Positions 1-8,489 of a stretch of 64,000 nucleotides of DNA are shown one piece after another. This DNA is from Paenibacillus sp. SYP-B4298. GTDB lineage: Bacteria; Bacillota; Bacilli; Paenibacillales; Paenibacillaceae. Under the pieces are notes generated by a model that did not search any database, was not told the DNA's origin, and was given only the letters and a program-made list of their open reading frames with translations. The translations under genes and the position numbers were made by a program. The DNA is taken from positions 743,501-807,500 of the forward strand of contig NZ_CP115484.1 of assembly GCF_027627475.1 (NCBI RefSeq). The letters are read 5' to 3'. Within the stretch, counting starts at the first letter, position 1, and each line of letters starts with the position of its first letter.

Positions 1-422
1 GCGAGGTGCGCGGCGGAGAGGCGCTCGATATGCTACAGGCGATGAATACCGGACATGAGGGCAGCTTGTCCACTGGCCATGCCAATGGAGCAAGAGACAT
101 GATCAGCCGTCTGGAGACGATGGTGCTCGCTGCGGCGGAGCTGCCCTTGCCGGTGATCCGACAGCAGATCGCTTCTGCGCTGGATATTATCGTGCATCTG
201 TCGCGCTTGCGGGACGGCAGCCGCAAGGTAGTCGAGATTAGCGAGGTATTGGATGTCCGGGAGGGTGAAGTGCAGTTGTCTCCGCTCTATCGCTTCGAGG
301 AGGAAGGAGAGCAGCAGGGGAAAGTGACAGGCGGGCTGGTCTGGACAGGCAACCGACTGCAGCAGAATGACAAGCTGGCTGCTGCCGGTATGGATGTGGA
401 CAAGGAGGAGTGGGCGTCTTGA
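1..422 (+). CDS. cpaF: CpaF/TadA-type secretion ATPase, C-terminal part (partial at window edge)
   Basis: This is the last ~139 residues of a type II/IV secretion ATPase that powers assembly of a Tad/Flp pilus at the inner face of the membrane. The reading frame is open at the left edge. Visible motifs are RGGEALDMLQAMNTGH and the downstream GSLSTGHAN, characteristic of the CpaF/TadA/VirB11 family; Walker A lies outside the window. The stop codon overlaps the TTG start of the next gene, so the two are probably translationally coupled. The tadB-tadC-flp-tadE order that follows makes a Tad ATPase the best assignment. The family is certain; the substrate is inferred from context. Confidence 0.93.
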   Translation, partial: EVRGGEALDMLQAMNTGHEGSLSTGHANGARDMISRLETMVLAAAELPLPVIRQQIASALDIIVHLSRLRDGSRKVVEISEVLDVREGEVQLSPLYRFEEEGEQQGKVTGGLVWTGNRLQQNDKLAAAGMDVDKEEWAS

Positions 423-1222
423 AGCTTTCCTTTAATGTCAGCAATGGAAAGAGTGTAGCTCATAAGAATGATAGTGGCAGGCTGCCCATCTATACGGAGC
501 TGGAGCTGACGGTGAGCCAACGAATTGCTGCCATATGCGCCGGGTCAGCGCTATGCTTCGCTGCGGGGTATATCTTCTACCATTCCATATGGATTGCGGC
601 GCTGATCGGAGCCGCCGGCCTGCGCATGCCGCGGCTGTATCGCCATTATCTGCTGCAGCGTAGACGGAATCAGCTCAAGCAGCAGTTCAAGGAGGCGCTT
701 GTATCGCTGTCCTCTTCCCTTGCGGCTGGGCGCTCCGTGGAGAATGCAGTGCTGGCTGTCCCAGCAGATCTCAAGTTTATCTACGCCGATATGGACAGCG
801 ATATGCTCAGAGAGCTGGACATTCTTCGTCTCCGGCTCGAGAATGGGGAGCCGCTGGAGCTTGGCCTTCAGGATTTTGCCGATCGAGCCATGGTGGAGGA
901 GATTACACAATTCGTGGATGTATTCTGCATTGGCAAGCGCTCCGGCGGCGACCTGATCGAGATTATCCGTCAAACCTCGCAGATGCTTGGCGAGAAGCTG
1001 GAGATACAGCAGGAGCTTGCGGTGATGATCGCGCGCAAGAAGTTCGAGAGCCGAATCATGATTGCAGTCCCCTTCGTGTTTCTGGCGCTGCTCGGACTGG
1101 CCTCCCCCGATTACATGGAGCCATTGTATCAAGGCAGCGGCTACGTGCTGCTGACGGTATCGCTGGCTGTATTGCTGGGTTGCTATTGGTGGATCTTCAA
1201 GCTCACTGACATCAAAATATAG
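419..1222 (+). CDS. tadB: TadB-like type II secretion system F-domain membrane protein
   Basis: Inner-membrane platform protein of the Tad pilus machine, about 267 residues. Two hydrophobic segments near residues 40-75 are followed by a cytoplasmic T2SSF-type domain (charged helices, FKEALVSLSSSLAAGRSVENA) and two C-terminal membrane segments. The TTG at 419 is preferred: AAGGAGG lies 10 bases upstream and the codon overlaps the TGA of cpaF. A GTG at 410 is in frame but only one base from that ribosome binding site. TadC follows directly, and both are expected to form the platform on which CpaF acts. Confidence 0.88.
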   Translation: MKLSFNVSNGKSVAHKNDSGRLPIYTELELTVSQRIAAICAGSALCFAAGYIFYHSIWIAALIGAAGLRMPRLYRHYLLQRRRNQLKQQFKEALVSLSSSLAAGRSVENAVLAVPADLKFIYADMDSDMLRELDILRLRLENGEPLELGLQDFADRAMVEEITQFVDVFCIGKRSGGDLIEIIRQTSQMLGEKLEIQQELAVMIARKKFESRIMIAVPFVFLALLGLASPDYMEPLYQGSGYVLLTVSLAVLLGCYWWIFKLTDIKI

Positions 1223-1234
1223 GAGGAATCGATA

Positions 1235-2116
1235 ATGGCTGCCATTGTGGCTGTGCTGCTCCTGTCGCTATGGGTGGCGGAGCTATGTTATTCAGCGGTG
1301 CGCCGCGCGTCTCCTTCGGCCAGGCTGCCTCCGCTCTCCGGTGCAAGTCAGGAGCAATGGCTGAACTGGCTTTCCCTGCCGATGCTTCGGCTATTGGACC
1401 GTGGGCAGCTATGGAGTCGGGCACAGGTAATATTCAACCCGCTACACGCCAGACTAGTGGTGCTGCGCGGCCCGAATCATACCGTTCAGGCGACGAAGCA
1501 GTATGCGGCTGGGGCGCTCGCGGTGAGCTATGCGGCGGCACTGGGGAGCGCGGCGGTGTCCTGGGCAGCAGCGGAGCCGGGGGTGTTCTATATTGGGGCG
1601 CTGTGCGCTGTGATCTGGCCGATCGCCCGGTATAAGGAATTGGATAAGCAGGTGCGGCGCAGGCGGGATGATATTCTGCTGGCGCTGCCGGAGGTGCTGA
1701 GCAAGCTGACGCTGCTGATCGGGGCCGGAGAGACATTGGGCAGAGCGCTGTACCGCTGCTGGGATCGCGAGCTGGAGCAGCAGCACCACCCGCTGTATGG
1801 GGAGCTTGGGCGCATGTGCAACGAACTGGATAACGGGGTTGCCTTTCATATGGCGCTTGAGTCGTTCAGCAGACGCTGCGCGGTTCAGGAGGTGGCGATG
1901 TTCACAACCTCGCTGCTGCTGAATTACAGGCGCGGCGGAGACCGATTTCGTCTGTCGCTGCAGCAGCTGGCCTATGCGTTATGGGACAAGCGCAAGACGG
2001 TGACGCGAACGAGGGGCGAGGAGGCCTCGTCCAAGCTTGTCTTTCCGTTGACCGTAATCTTTCTGGTGCTGATGGTGCTTGTCGGCGCGCCGGCAATCAT
2101 GATGATGAATTTGTAA
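1235..2116 (+). CDS. tadC: TadC-like type II secretion system F-domain membrane protein
   Basis: Second platform protein of the Tad system, 293 residues. It has an N-terminal hydrophobic segment, membrane segments near residues 95-130, a T2SSF-like cytoplasmic region (RRRRDDILLALPEVLSKLTLLIGAGETLGRA, in shorter pieces) and a last membrane segment ending in VGAPAIMMMNL. AGGAGG lies just upstream of the ATG, 12 bases after the tadB stop. In known Tad systems TadB and TadC act as a pair; that role is inferred here from the fold and gene order. Confidence 0.86.
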   Translation: MAAIVAVLLLSLWVAELCYSAVRRASPSARLPPLSGASQEQWLNWLSLPMLRLLDRGQLWSRAQVIFNPLHARLVVLRGPNHTVQATKQYAAGALAVSYAAALGSAAVSWAAAEPGVFYIGALCAVIWPIARYKELDKQVRRRRDDILLALPEVLSKLTLLIGAGETLGRALYRCWDRELEQQHHPLYGELGRMCNELDNGVAFHMALESFSRRCAVQEVAMFTTSLLLNYRRGGDRFRLSLQQLAYALWDKRKTVTRTRGEEASSKLVFPLTVIFLVLMVLVGAPAIMMMNL

Positions 2117-2155
2117 TGAATAATCTTAGAAGCATGATCCTGAGGAGGAAGCAAG

Positions 2156-2353
2156 ATGATGACCATGTGGAACAGTATCAAGCAATTTGGTGTCAAGCTG
2201 TGGCGCGATGAGGATGGCATGGGTACGCTGGAGGTTATTTTGATTATTGCGGTGCTTATACTGGTCGCGTTGTTGTTTAAGCAGCAAATATTAAAAATGG
2301 TAAGGTCGTTGATGGGAACAGCAGATGAAAAAGCCCAAACCATCTTTGAATGA
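2156..2353 (+). CDS. Flp-like pilin (prepilin with class III signal)
   Basis: A 65-residue small pilin-like protein and probably the major or a minor subunit of the pilus. A charged N-terminal leader ends in DEDG, followed by MGTLEVILIIAVLILVALLF. Cleavage after that Gly puts Glu at +5 of the mature protein, the hallmark of Flp-type prepilins, ahead of a single hydrophobic helix. AGGAGGAAG precedes the ATG; a second ATG one codon later is equally possible. The stop overlaps the next start (ATGA). The prepilin peptidase encoded at 6172 is the likely processing enzyme. Confidence 0.85.
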   Translation: MMTMWNSIKQFGVKLWRDEDGMGTLEVILIIAVLILVALLFKQQILKMVRSLMGTADEKAQTIFE

Positions 2354-3024
2354 CAAGTCATTCTGGCCTGCGCAAACTGCTGCAAAGCGAGCAAGGCAGC
2401 TTCACAGTAGAGTCGTCGATGGTTTTCCCACTGCTGCTGGTGTTGACGATCACCTCGCTATTTGTGAGTCTCTATATCTACCAAAATACGATCGTCTATT
2501 ACACCGCATCCAAGGCAACCGAACGGACAGCCTTCATCTGGGATAACAGCAAGCGCAGCCCATCTACCGGCCTGGCGCCTTCAGGGCAATACGATAGCTT
2601 GTATTGGCGGCTCAAGGATGATCATATGCTGGAGTCGCTGCTGGGGCTTACGGCGGGGAAGGAGCTGGGGAATGTTCTGCCGCTGCCAGCACGAGGCGCA
2701 GCGGGAGAGGGAGCCTCGCTTGTCCAGCGCAAGCTGGGGACGGGGGCGGCATGGCTGACGGAGAGCTACGAGGGCAGGCTGGAGCTGGAGCGCAAGGTAT
2801 GGGGGAGGAGGGTGAAGGCCAAGCTCCTTCACCCAATCTCAATTCAACCGCTGGAATGGCTGCTCACCCATTCCAGACCTTATGGGGTGGCGGGCAGCGC
2901 GATTGCTGACCCGGTCGAGTTCATTCGCAGTGTGGACCTCGTCCGCTATTATGCAGGGCGATTCAATAACGGCAAGGAGCGGGAGGAGGCGGCAAGCATA
3001 CTTGCCAAGCGCTCCTCCAAGTAA
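2350..3024 (+). CDS. TadE-like pseudopilin
   Basis: A 224-residue TadE-family protein. Near residue 17 the sequence EQGSFTVESSMVFPLLLVL has the prepilin-like pattern G|SFTVE (Glu at +5) followed by a hydrophobic helix, then an extracytoplasmic domain of ~170 residues without recognised motifs. It overlaps the Flp-like gene by four bases (ATGA). TadE and TadF proteins are minor pseudopilins needed for Tad pilus assembly; the specific role here is inferred from position. Confidence 0.8.
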   Translation: MTSHSGLRKLLQSEQGSFTVESSMVFPLLLVLTITSLFVSLYIYQNTIVYYTASKATERTAFIWDNSKRSPSTGLAPSGQYDSLYWRLKDDHMLESLLGLTAGKELGNVLPLPARGAAGEGASLVQRKLGTGAAWLTESYEGRLELERKVWGRRVKAKLLHPISIQPLEWLLTHSRPYGVAGSAIADPVEFIRSVDLVRYYAGRFNNGKEREEAASILAKRSSK

Positions 3025-3037
3025 GGAGGAGCTGATG

Positions 3038-5221
3038 ATGCGCAGAGGAGAGAGAGGCAGCGTATCGGTATTTTTTATCCTCATCACTTCGTTTATCCTG
3101 TTGTTCAACGCGGTGCTGATCGATTATGCGCGCATTGCGGCAACGAATCAGAAGCTAGAGCTGGCAGCACGGGCAGGGGTTCGCTCTGTGCTGTCCGCTT
3201 ATGATGAGCAGTTGTACGAGCAATACGGATTATTTGCCCGTGGCGGCACAGACGGTCAGGAAATATTCAACCATGTGGTAGATGAACGACTGGCTGGCGG
3301 CACGAAGCCGGCGGATGCGATTCGCTGGCTGGATATGCGCCAGGAGGAATCTCACTTGAATACGGCTCAGTTACTCGGCAAACATGTTGTATTCGAGCGC
3401 CAGGTGCTGGAGGAGATGAAGTATAAAGCGCCGATTGATTTTACATTGGAGCTGATTAACCGCTTCAAGTCGTTGTCGGGACAGCTTCAGGAGGCGGCCA
3501 AGACAGCCGATGTGCTGGAGAAGCTGCGCAAGCTGTACGAGCAGCGTGCGCGAGAGCTTGCCAAGGCGCTTGAACTGCAACGTGCGATGGCTAACACGGT
3601 TCAAGCCTCCGCATTGCCTGGCCTTATAGAGGGGCGTGAAGGGATCGTGTCCATCTCTAACGGCTATCCCTCCTATGTATCCATGCTGGAGAGTCTGCCA
3701 CATATCCAAGGTCCGGGTGTGCACTATATGCTGATATCGATTAATCAATATCAGACGGCTACATACAGAACGATTAACCAGCTTCAGGCTGCGGATTCCC
3801 AGATGATGGGACAGCACCAGGCAGGCGGGAGCAAGGCATTGCAGGCCGTCGATGCAGCTGAGCGGATCAATGAACAGATTCGCCAACTGGTGGAGCAGGC
3901 CGACAAGTCGCAAGCGGGCAGTGGTTACGAGGCGCTGGACAAGCTTGATGCGAACGGGGGAACAGCTTCTGCCGGAGCAGGAGGAAGTACAGCCGAGCTT
4001 CGAGAGCTGAGGAACGGTCTGGATAAATATGTTATGCCCTCAGACTGGTTCGAACCGTTTCGCCAAGAAATCCGGCAGCAGACAGAGGAATATGGCAAGG
4101 TCGGCGAGGCCGTGGCAGCATTCAGAAGCAAGGTCAGCATAGCGATGGCTGCGCCTTCTGCCGCTGAATCCTACTCGCTTAGCGATGAGATGCGAAGGCT
4201 CAGGCAGGTGTATGGTACGTATAGGCAGAACTATATTCAGCCCGCCTCCGTGCTGCAGAGCCGCGAGCAAAAATTGCAGCATCTCTCAGATGATGAGCAG
4301 CAGCGGAAGGAGCAGGAGAAGAAGGCGGATAAGAAGTGGAAGGAAGCGCGAAAGCTGCTGGGCGGCATGAAGGGACTGCCGAGTACGGAAGAGGCGAAGA
4401 AGCAATTTGATCAGCTTCGGGAACGGTATGAGGAAAGCATGAGGCTGAACGAGAGCAGCAATCCGGCGCAGGAGGATGCGAATGAAGTGGAAGAAGCGCA
4501 AGAACAGGCTACGTCCTCGCTTTCATCGCTCGATTCCATGTTTTCGGGAATGGCAGGATCAGCCGAGTCTCTGATGGAGGCATTTTATCTGGGGGAATAC
4601 GGCTATGCGCGCTTCCAGCATTTTGAACCCAAGCAGTTGAAACAATTTTTTGCCCAACAAGAGGACGGCAGCGGGAATGAAGCGATGCTGGAGGTCTCTA
4701 ATCAGGAGATGGAATATATTGTATATGGATTTCATCACCCCGCCTCTAACCTTGCAGCGGCCTTCTCGGAAATTTTCGCCGTCAGGCTGGCCATCCGAAC
4801 GATGGAAGGGCTGATCGAATGCCGAAGCATGGGGCATCCGTTGCTGGTGCTTGCTGCGGCTGTCGTATACGGGCTGGAGAAGGCGATGGAAGACATGCTG
4901 ATGCTTGTCGATCAAGGCAGTACGCCGTTATCCAAGTATGCCTCCGTTAGAATTCGCTATGAGGATTATTTGCGGGTGTTTATGCTTGTTCACGGCAGTC
5001 GCGAAGCCAAGCTATCCCGGATGATGGCGCTGATTGAGCTGAAGACGGGCTACCGACTTATACAAATGCCTACCGGCATCTCGGGTGAGGTGACGGCATC
5101 GGTAAAGCTGTGGTTTCTGCCAGGTATCATGAAACAGCTTGCGCGAACAGGACTTTTTGAAGGAAAGGTTGTGGGCAGGCGCTATGAGACAAGCAAAACC
5201 CTTGGCTGGTCTTATTCATAG
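3038..5221 (+). CDS. Large TadG/DUF5702-like protein with coiled-coil region
   Basis: A 727-residue protein. The N-terminus (RGERGSVSVFFILITSF) resembles TadE/TadG signal-anchor helices and is followed by a segment typical of large Firmicute TadG-like proteins (YDEQLYEQYGLFARGG), similar in my recollection to DUF5702. Residues ~170-550 are rich in Glu, Lys, Gln and Ala and look coiled-coil. The ATG at 3038 has AGGAGG eight bases upstream; 3035 is an alternative. Unlike the neighbouring pseudopilins there is Phe, not Glu, at +5 after the Gly. The 3' end overlaps the next gene by 38 bases. The function beyond Tad association is unknown. Confidence 0.72.
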   Translation: MRRGERGSVSVFFILITSFILLFNAVLIDYARIAATNQKLELAARAGVRSVLSAYDEQLYEQYGLFARGGTDGQEIFNHVVDERLAGGTKPADAIRWLDMRQEESHLNTAQLLGKHVVFERQVLEEMKYKAPIDFTLELINRFKSLSGQLQEAAKTADVLEKLRKLYEQRARELAKALELQRAMANTVQASALPGLIEGREGIVSISNGYPSYVSMLESLPHIQGPGVHYMLISINQYQTATYRTINQLQAADSQMMGQHQAGGSKALQAVDAAERINEQIRQLVEQADKSQAGSGYEALDKLDANGGTASAGAGGSTAELRELRNGLDKYVMPSDWFEPFRQEIRQQTEEYGKVGEAVAAFRSKVSIAMAAPSAAESYSLSDEMRRLRQVYGTYRQNYIQPASVLQSREQKLQHLSDDEQQRKEQEKKADKKWKEARKLLGGMKGLPSTEEAKKQFDQLRERYEESMRLNESSNPAQEDANEVEEAQEQATSSLSSLDSMFSGMAGSAESLMEAFYLGEYGYARFQHFEPKQLKQFFAQQEDGSGNEAMLEVSNQEMEYIVYGFHHPASNLAAAFSEIFAVRLAIRTMEGLIECRSMGHPLLVLAAAVVYGLEKAMEDMLMLVDQGSTPLSKYASVRIRYEDYLRVFMLVHGSREAKLSRMMALIELKTGYRLIQMPTGISGEVTASVKLWFLPGIMKQLARTGLFEGKVVGRRYETSKTLGWSYS

Positions 5222-6119
5222 ACTGCTGCATGACAGAGGCTCTATTACATTGGAGGCCGCGCTTGTCGCACCCTTGTTTTTATTCCTGCTGCTCATATTT
5301 ATCGTCTTTATCCATATCTCCACTGTGCAGATGGCGCTGCAGGATGCTGCCTCCCAAGCGGTGCGTCAGACAGCGGCCTACATCTATCCGATCGCGCTGG
5401 CGACGCAATCAGACAATGAGCAATCTCCGAAGCAGCCGGCATCCAAGCCGCTTGCAGGCATTCAGGCGACGGCATCACAGTTGTCAGACTGGCTGCCTGA
5501 TCCAGCAGGAGCGCTGCTTAACTCTGCGCTGACTGGTAATTGGGAAGCAACGGCGAACTGGGCGGCCAGATATGCGCTAGAGCCGTTAGTGCGCCAGTAT
5601 GCTGAACCATCTGTGCTGCAAGCAGACAGGCTCACGGTCAGCGATGTGGAGTTGCCTGATCTGAAGAAGGGGTCAGAGCGTCCATATCTGTCGATAACTG
5701 TTCGTTATGAGCTACCCATCCGTCTCCCCTTCGTTGGCAGACCAATTATTCTCCGCGAGCATGCTGTGGAGCGCGTGTGGATCAACGATACCCTTGCAGG
5801 CGGGGGTGCGGATAGCTCGGGAGAGTCTGCCGATGGCTTCGTCCAGATCATCGGGCTGGAGCCGTCGCCTGTCCGCCCAGGCAAGAAGGCCAGACTTACT
5901 GTACTCACCGAGCCTGGGCAGACGCTTAGTATCACAGTGGAGTACAAGAGCGGGACGAGCAAGGCGCAAAATTTGGGCAAGATGACCGCGGATGAGAACG
6001 GCGTGATCAGTTGGGAGTGGCATGTGTCAGGTAATACAACTCCGGGTGTGTGGGAGCTGGTTGTGACTGCGGAGGATGGCGAGCAGACCAGGCTCCACTT
6101 TGAAGTAAACAAAGGCTAA
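5184..6119 (+). CDS. TadE-like pseudopilin with C-terminal beta-rich domain
   Basis: A 311-residue protein. The pattern DRGSITLEAALVAPLFLFLL near residue 18 gives G|SITLE with Glu at +5, as in TadE pseudopilins. After a ~190-residue TadE-like region, a Gly/Ser linker (GGGADSSGESADG) leads into a ~90-residue beta-rich segment (IIGLEPSPVRPGKKARLTV to the end) that reads like an immunoglobulin-like or carbohydrate-binding sandwich. The start lies inside the preceding gene. The extra domain suggests an adhesive or wall-contacting minor subunit, which is inference. Confidence 0.75.
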   Translation: MRQAKPLAGLIHRLLHDRGSITLEAALVAPLFLFLLLIFIVFIHISTVQMALQDAASQAVRQTAAYIYPIALATQSDNEQSPKQPASKPLAGIQATASQLSDWLPDPAGALLNSALTGNWEATANWAARYALEPLVRQYAEPSVLQADRLTVSDVELPDLKKGSERPYLSITVRYELPIRLPFVGRPIILREHAVERVWINDTLAGGGADSSGESADGFVQIIGLEPSPVRPGKKARLTVLTEPGQTLSITVEYKSGTSKAQNLGKMTADENGVISWEWHVSGNTTPGVWELVVTAEDGEQTRLHFEVNKG

Positions 6120-6171
6120 AAGAGCGCTGAGGCCAGCATAGCGGCTTATGGCAGCAGAAAGGGGAGATATA

Positions 6172-6681
6172 ATGGGTATGGCTGAAACTGGAGCCGCATT
6201 CGTCCTGATTGCACTTGCTTTATGGTTTGACCTGCGTTATATGCGAATACCGAATTGGCTGACAGTAGCTGGGGCTGCGAGTGCCATCATTTATATGAGT
6301 GTGTTCTCCGGCGTAGAAGGAAGCGTGAAGTCTCTGGCTGGACTGGCAGCAGGGCTGCTGCCGATGCTGGTCCTCTATCTATGTAGAGGAATCGGGGCTG
6401 GAGATGTGAAGCTTTTCGCCGCGCTCGGCGCCTGGATCGGGGTCTATCCAGTGTTGTATACGGCGATGTATTCCATCTTGATTGCCGGTGCGATCGGGGC
6501 TGTGCTGCTGGCAGTTCATCGGCCATTTTTTATACGGGTGGTCAACATCGTGTTGCCGCCTGTCCTGAGGATGAGCGGATGGTCTTCAGGGCTGAACCAG
6601 GCATGGAGGCAGGGCATGACATTTCCATTTATGCTGGCTGCTGCGCCGGGTGCGGCTGCAGCCTGGTATTTTGCATTTTAG
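6172..6681 (+). CDS. A24-type prepilin peptidase
   Basis: A 169-residue integral membrane aspartic protease of the CpaA/TadV type. Two catalytic Asp motifs are visible: WFDLRYMRIPNW near residue 22, and GAGDVKLFAALGAW near residue 81 (the GxGD motif). About five to six hydrophobic segments are present. It lacks the N-terminal methylase domain of PilD, as is normal for CpaA. AAAGGGGAGA lies upstream of the ATG. The expected substrates are the Flp-like pilin and the TadE-like proteins of this operon. Confidence 0.88.
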   Translation: MGMAETGAAFVLIALALWFDLRYMRIPNWLTVAGAASAIIYMSVFSGVEGSVKSLAGLAAGLLPMLVLYLCRGIGAGDVKLFAALGAWIGVYPVLYTAMYSILIAGAIGAVLLAVHRPFFIRVVNIVLPPVLRMSGWSSGLNQAWRQGMTFPFMLAAAPGAAAAWYFAF

Positions 6682-6699
6682 TACGAGGGAGGAGAGGAA

Positions 6700-8394
6700 A
6701 TGAGAGAGTATGCAATTGACTTCACTATGAACCGGGGGCATGAGATGGTGCTTTCCGATCCAGAGCGGCTTACTCGCGATCGGCTGGATGAGCTGGAGCT
6801 GCGAATGCTGCAAGCGGAGAAGGTACCGGGGCTGCTGGAGCTGGAATGGCTGGAGCTCGACGGTGCGATTTCCTTCCACTATAAGCTTGACGGCAAGCGT
6901 ATGCTGGCGCATCGTCTGCAACTGCATCCGCTCTCGATGGCGGATTATTGCTCCTTGCTGCTTGGTGTCCTGGAGACACTTGACAACTGCAGGTTATATA
7001 TGCTGCGTCCTGAGGCAATTGTGCTCCATGAAAATTATATTTTTGCTGGAGATAGCTGGCAGGAACTGGGTCTGGTATATGTACCTGTTCAAGACAGCAG
7101 CTCATTAGGGCAGCAATCTTCGCATGAAGGGCTGCTCGGTCTGGCTGTACGCTGGGCAACTCATATCCAGCATGTGGATGGAACAGCCCTGCAGCATATA
7201 TTGCAGCAGCTTGATCCTGGCTCCGGTTCGCTGTCGGAACTACGTCTTCTATTGCTGGACCTGGTATCCTCGCCTTATGGGATGACAGAGGGGAATATAG
7301 CCCATCCCCAAACGGCTGTTCAGACCACCGTTGCTCACCGGGCTCGCTTAGCGGACGCTGTAGCTCCGCGTCCTGAGAAGATAGTTGAGGCAAAGGAAAC
7401 GATGTCTGCAAGTGTCATGAGGAATGATAAGGCTTGGCAGCCAGCAGGAGGAGCGTCAGTGTCAGCCAGCCCTGTCCGGGAGCGGGATGAAGGCATTGCC
7501 AGTACGAATGATTCGAGTAAGGCCGGCAAAGGAGTGCGGGTGCACATTATGCTGATGCTGGTCGCATGTGTGGCGATCGCTGCTGTCTGGCGTCTGATCT
7601 ATCTGGAAGAGCCAAGTAAGCCTAATCTGCTGATCAGTAGCGGTATCAGCATGCTCGTGGCAGGCAGTGCCGCACTCCTCTATCTGGGGCTGCGCAAGCG
7701 TGAGCATGTTATAACGGACATGGACGATGCACAGAGCGAGGAGGCTGAAGACATAGCCGGGGCTAGAAGCATAGATCCTCCTGCTGCGGGGAGGCGTATT
7801 TTACCTACAGAGCATCCTGCAGAGCATCCGTCTACAAGGTGGAAGCTGCAGCCTGAGGAGCCGAATATGGCTTATACTTCAGTGCAAGAGCATGCGGCTG
7901 GCACGTGGAATTCTCCGCCTATCAATCCTCAACTGGAGACTTCAAGCACAGAAGGAGCTCATATGGCACAGGATGATGCGACTGTGCTGCTAGGAGGGCG
8001 GCATTCTTCTGTTGTGGCTAATGTGCCCGGCGCATTTTATCTGCATCGGACATATCAGAATAAGAAATCAGTCGTGGAGCTGGCGCAGAGCAAGCTGGTC
8101 ATCGGCAGAGCTGCAGACAATGCAGGATATGTGGATATGGAGCAGGGCGTCTCAAGAGCCCATTTGGAGCTGGTGAAGAAGGAGGGAGCCGTTATAGCCA
8201 AAGATTTGGGTTCGCGCAATGGAACCTTCTATAACGGGCAATTGATGGTACCGTACAAGCAGTACCAGCTAAAGAGCGGGGACAAGCTCCAACTAGCGGG
8301 TCTGGATGGGCCGGTGTATGAGCTGCAAGGGGATGAAGCGGCCATCCCGATTAAGCAGGCGAAGAGTACATATAACGGCCAGGCAGTTGGATAG
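6700..8394 (+). CDS. FHA-domain membrane protein with DUF6382-like N-terminus
   Basis: A 564-residue protein closing the Tad operon. An N-terminal ~190-residue domain resembles DUF6382 as found in Firmicute FHA proteins. Residues ~205-275 are a low-complexity linker, followed by two membrane helices near 280-330. A second variable linker precedes a C-terminal FHA domain (KLVIGRAADNAG, VSRAHLEL, DLGSRNGTFYNG). The FHA signature residues for phosphothreonine binding (GR, S-R-x-H, N-G) are intact. It may link pilus assembly to Ser/Thr kinase signalling, although no kinase is visible in the window. Confidence 0.82.
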   Translation: MREYAIDFTMNRGHEMVLSDPERLTRDRLDELELRMLQAEKVPGLLELEWLELDGAISFHYKLDGKRMLAHRLQLHPLSMADYCSLLLGVLETLDNCRLYMLRPEAIVLHENYIFAGDSWQELGLVYVPVQDSSSLGQQSSHEGLLGLAVRWATHIQHVDGTALQHILQQLDPGSGSLSELRLLLLDLVSSPYGMTEGNIAHPQTAVQTTVAHRARLADAVAPRPEKIVEAKETMSASVMRNDKAWQPAGGASVSASPVRERDEGIASTNDSSKAGKGVRVHIMLMLVACVAIAAVWRLIYLEEPSKPNLLISSGISMLVAGSAALLYLGLRKREHVITDMDDAQSEEAEDIAGARSIDPPAAGRRILPTEHPAEHPSTRWKLQPEEPNMAYTSVQEHAAGTWNSPPINPQLETSSTEGAHMAQDDATVLLGGRHSSVVANVPGAFYLHRTYQNKKSVVELAQSKLVIGRAADNAGYVDMEQGVSRAHLELVKKEGAVIAKDLGSRNGTFYNGQLMVPYKQYQLKSGDKLQLAGLDGPVYELQGDEAAIPIKQAKSTYNGQAVG

Positions 8395-8401
8395 GATAGC
8401 A

Positions 8402-8431
8402 ACACCGCGCGCCGAGAGCGGCACGCGGTGT
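8402..8431. terminator. Hairpin after the Tad operon
   Basis: Inverted repeat ACACCGCG...CGCGGTGT with an inner GCCG/CGGC stem, between the FHA gene and the convergent epimerase gene. There is no T-run on either side, so termination efficiency is uncertain. Confidence 0.45.
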
Positions 8432-8489
8432 ATGAGACGGAGCAAAGGCAAGCCCAGCACCCCTATGCATGAGAGGGATGCTAAAGTTG

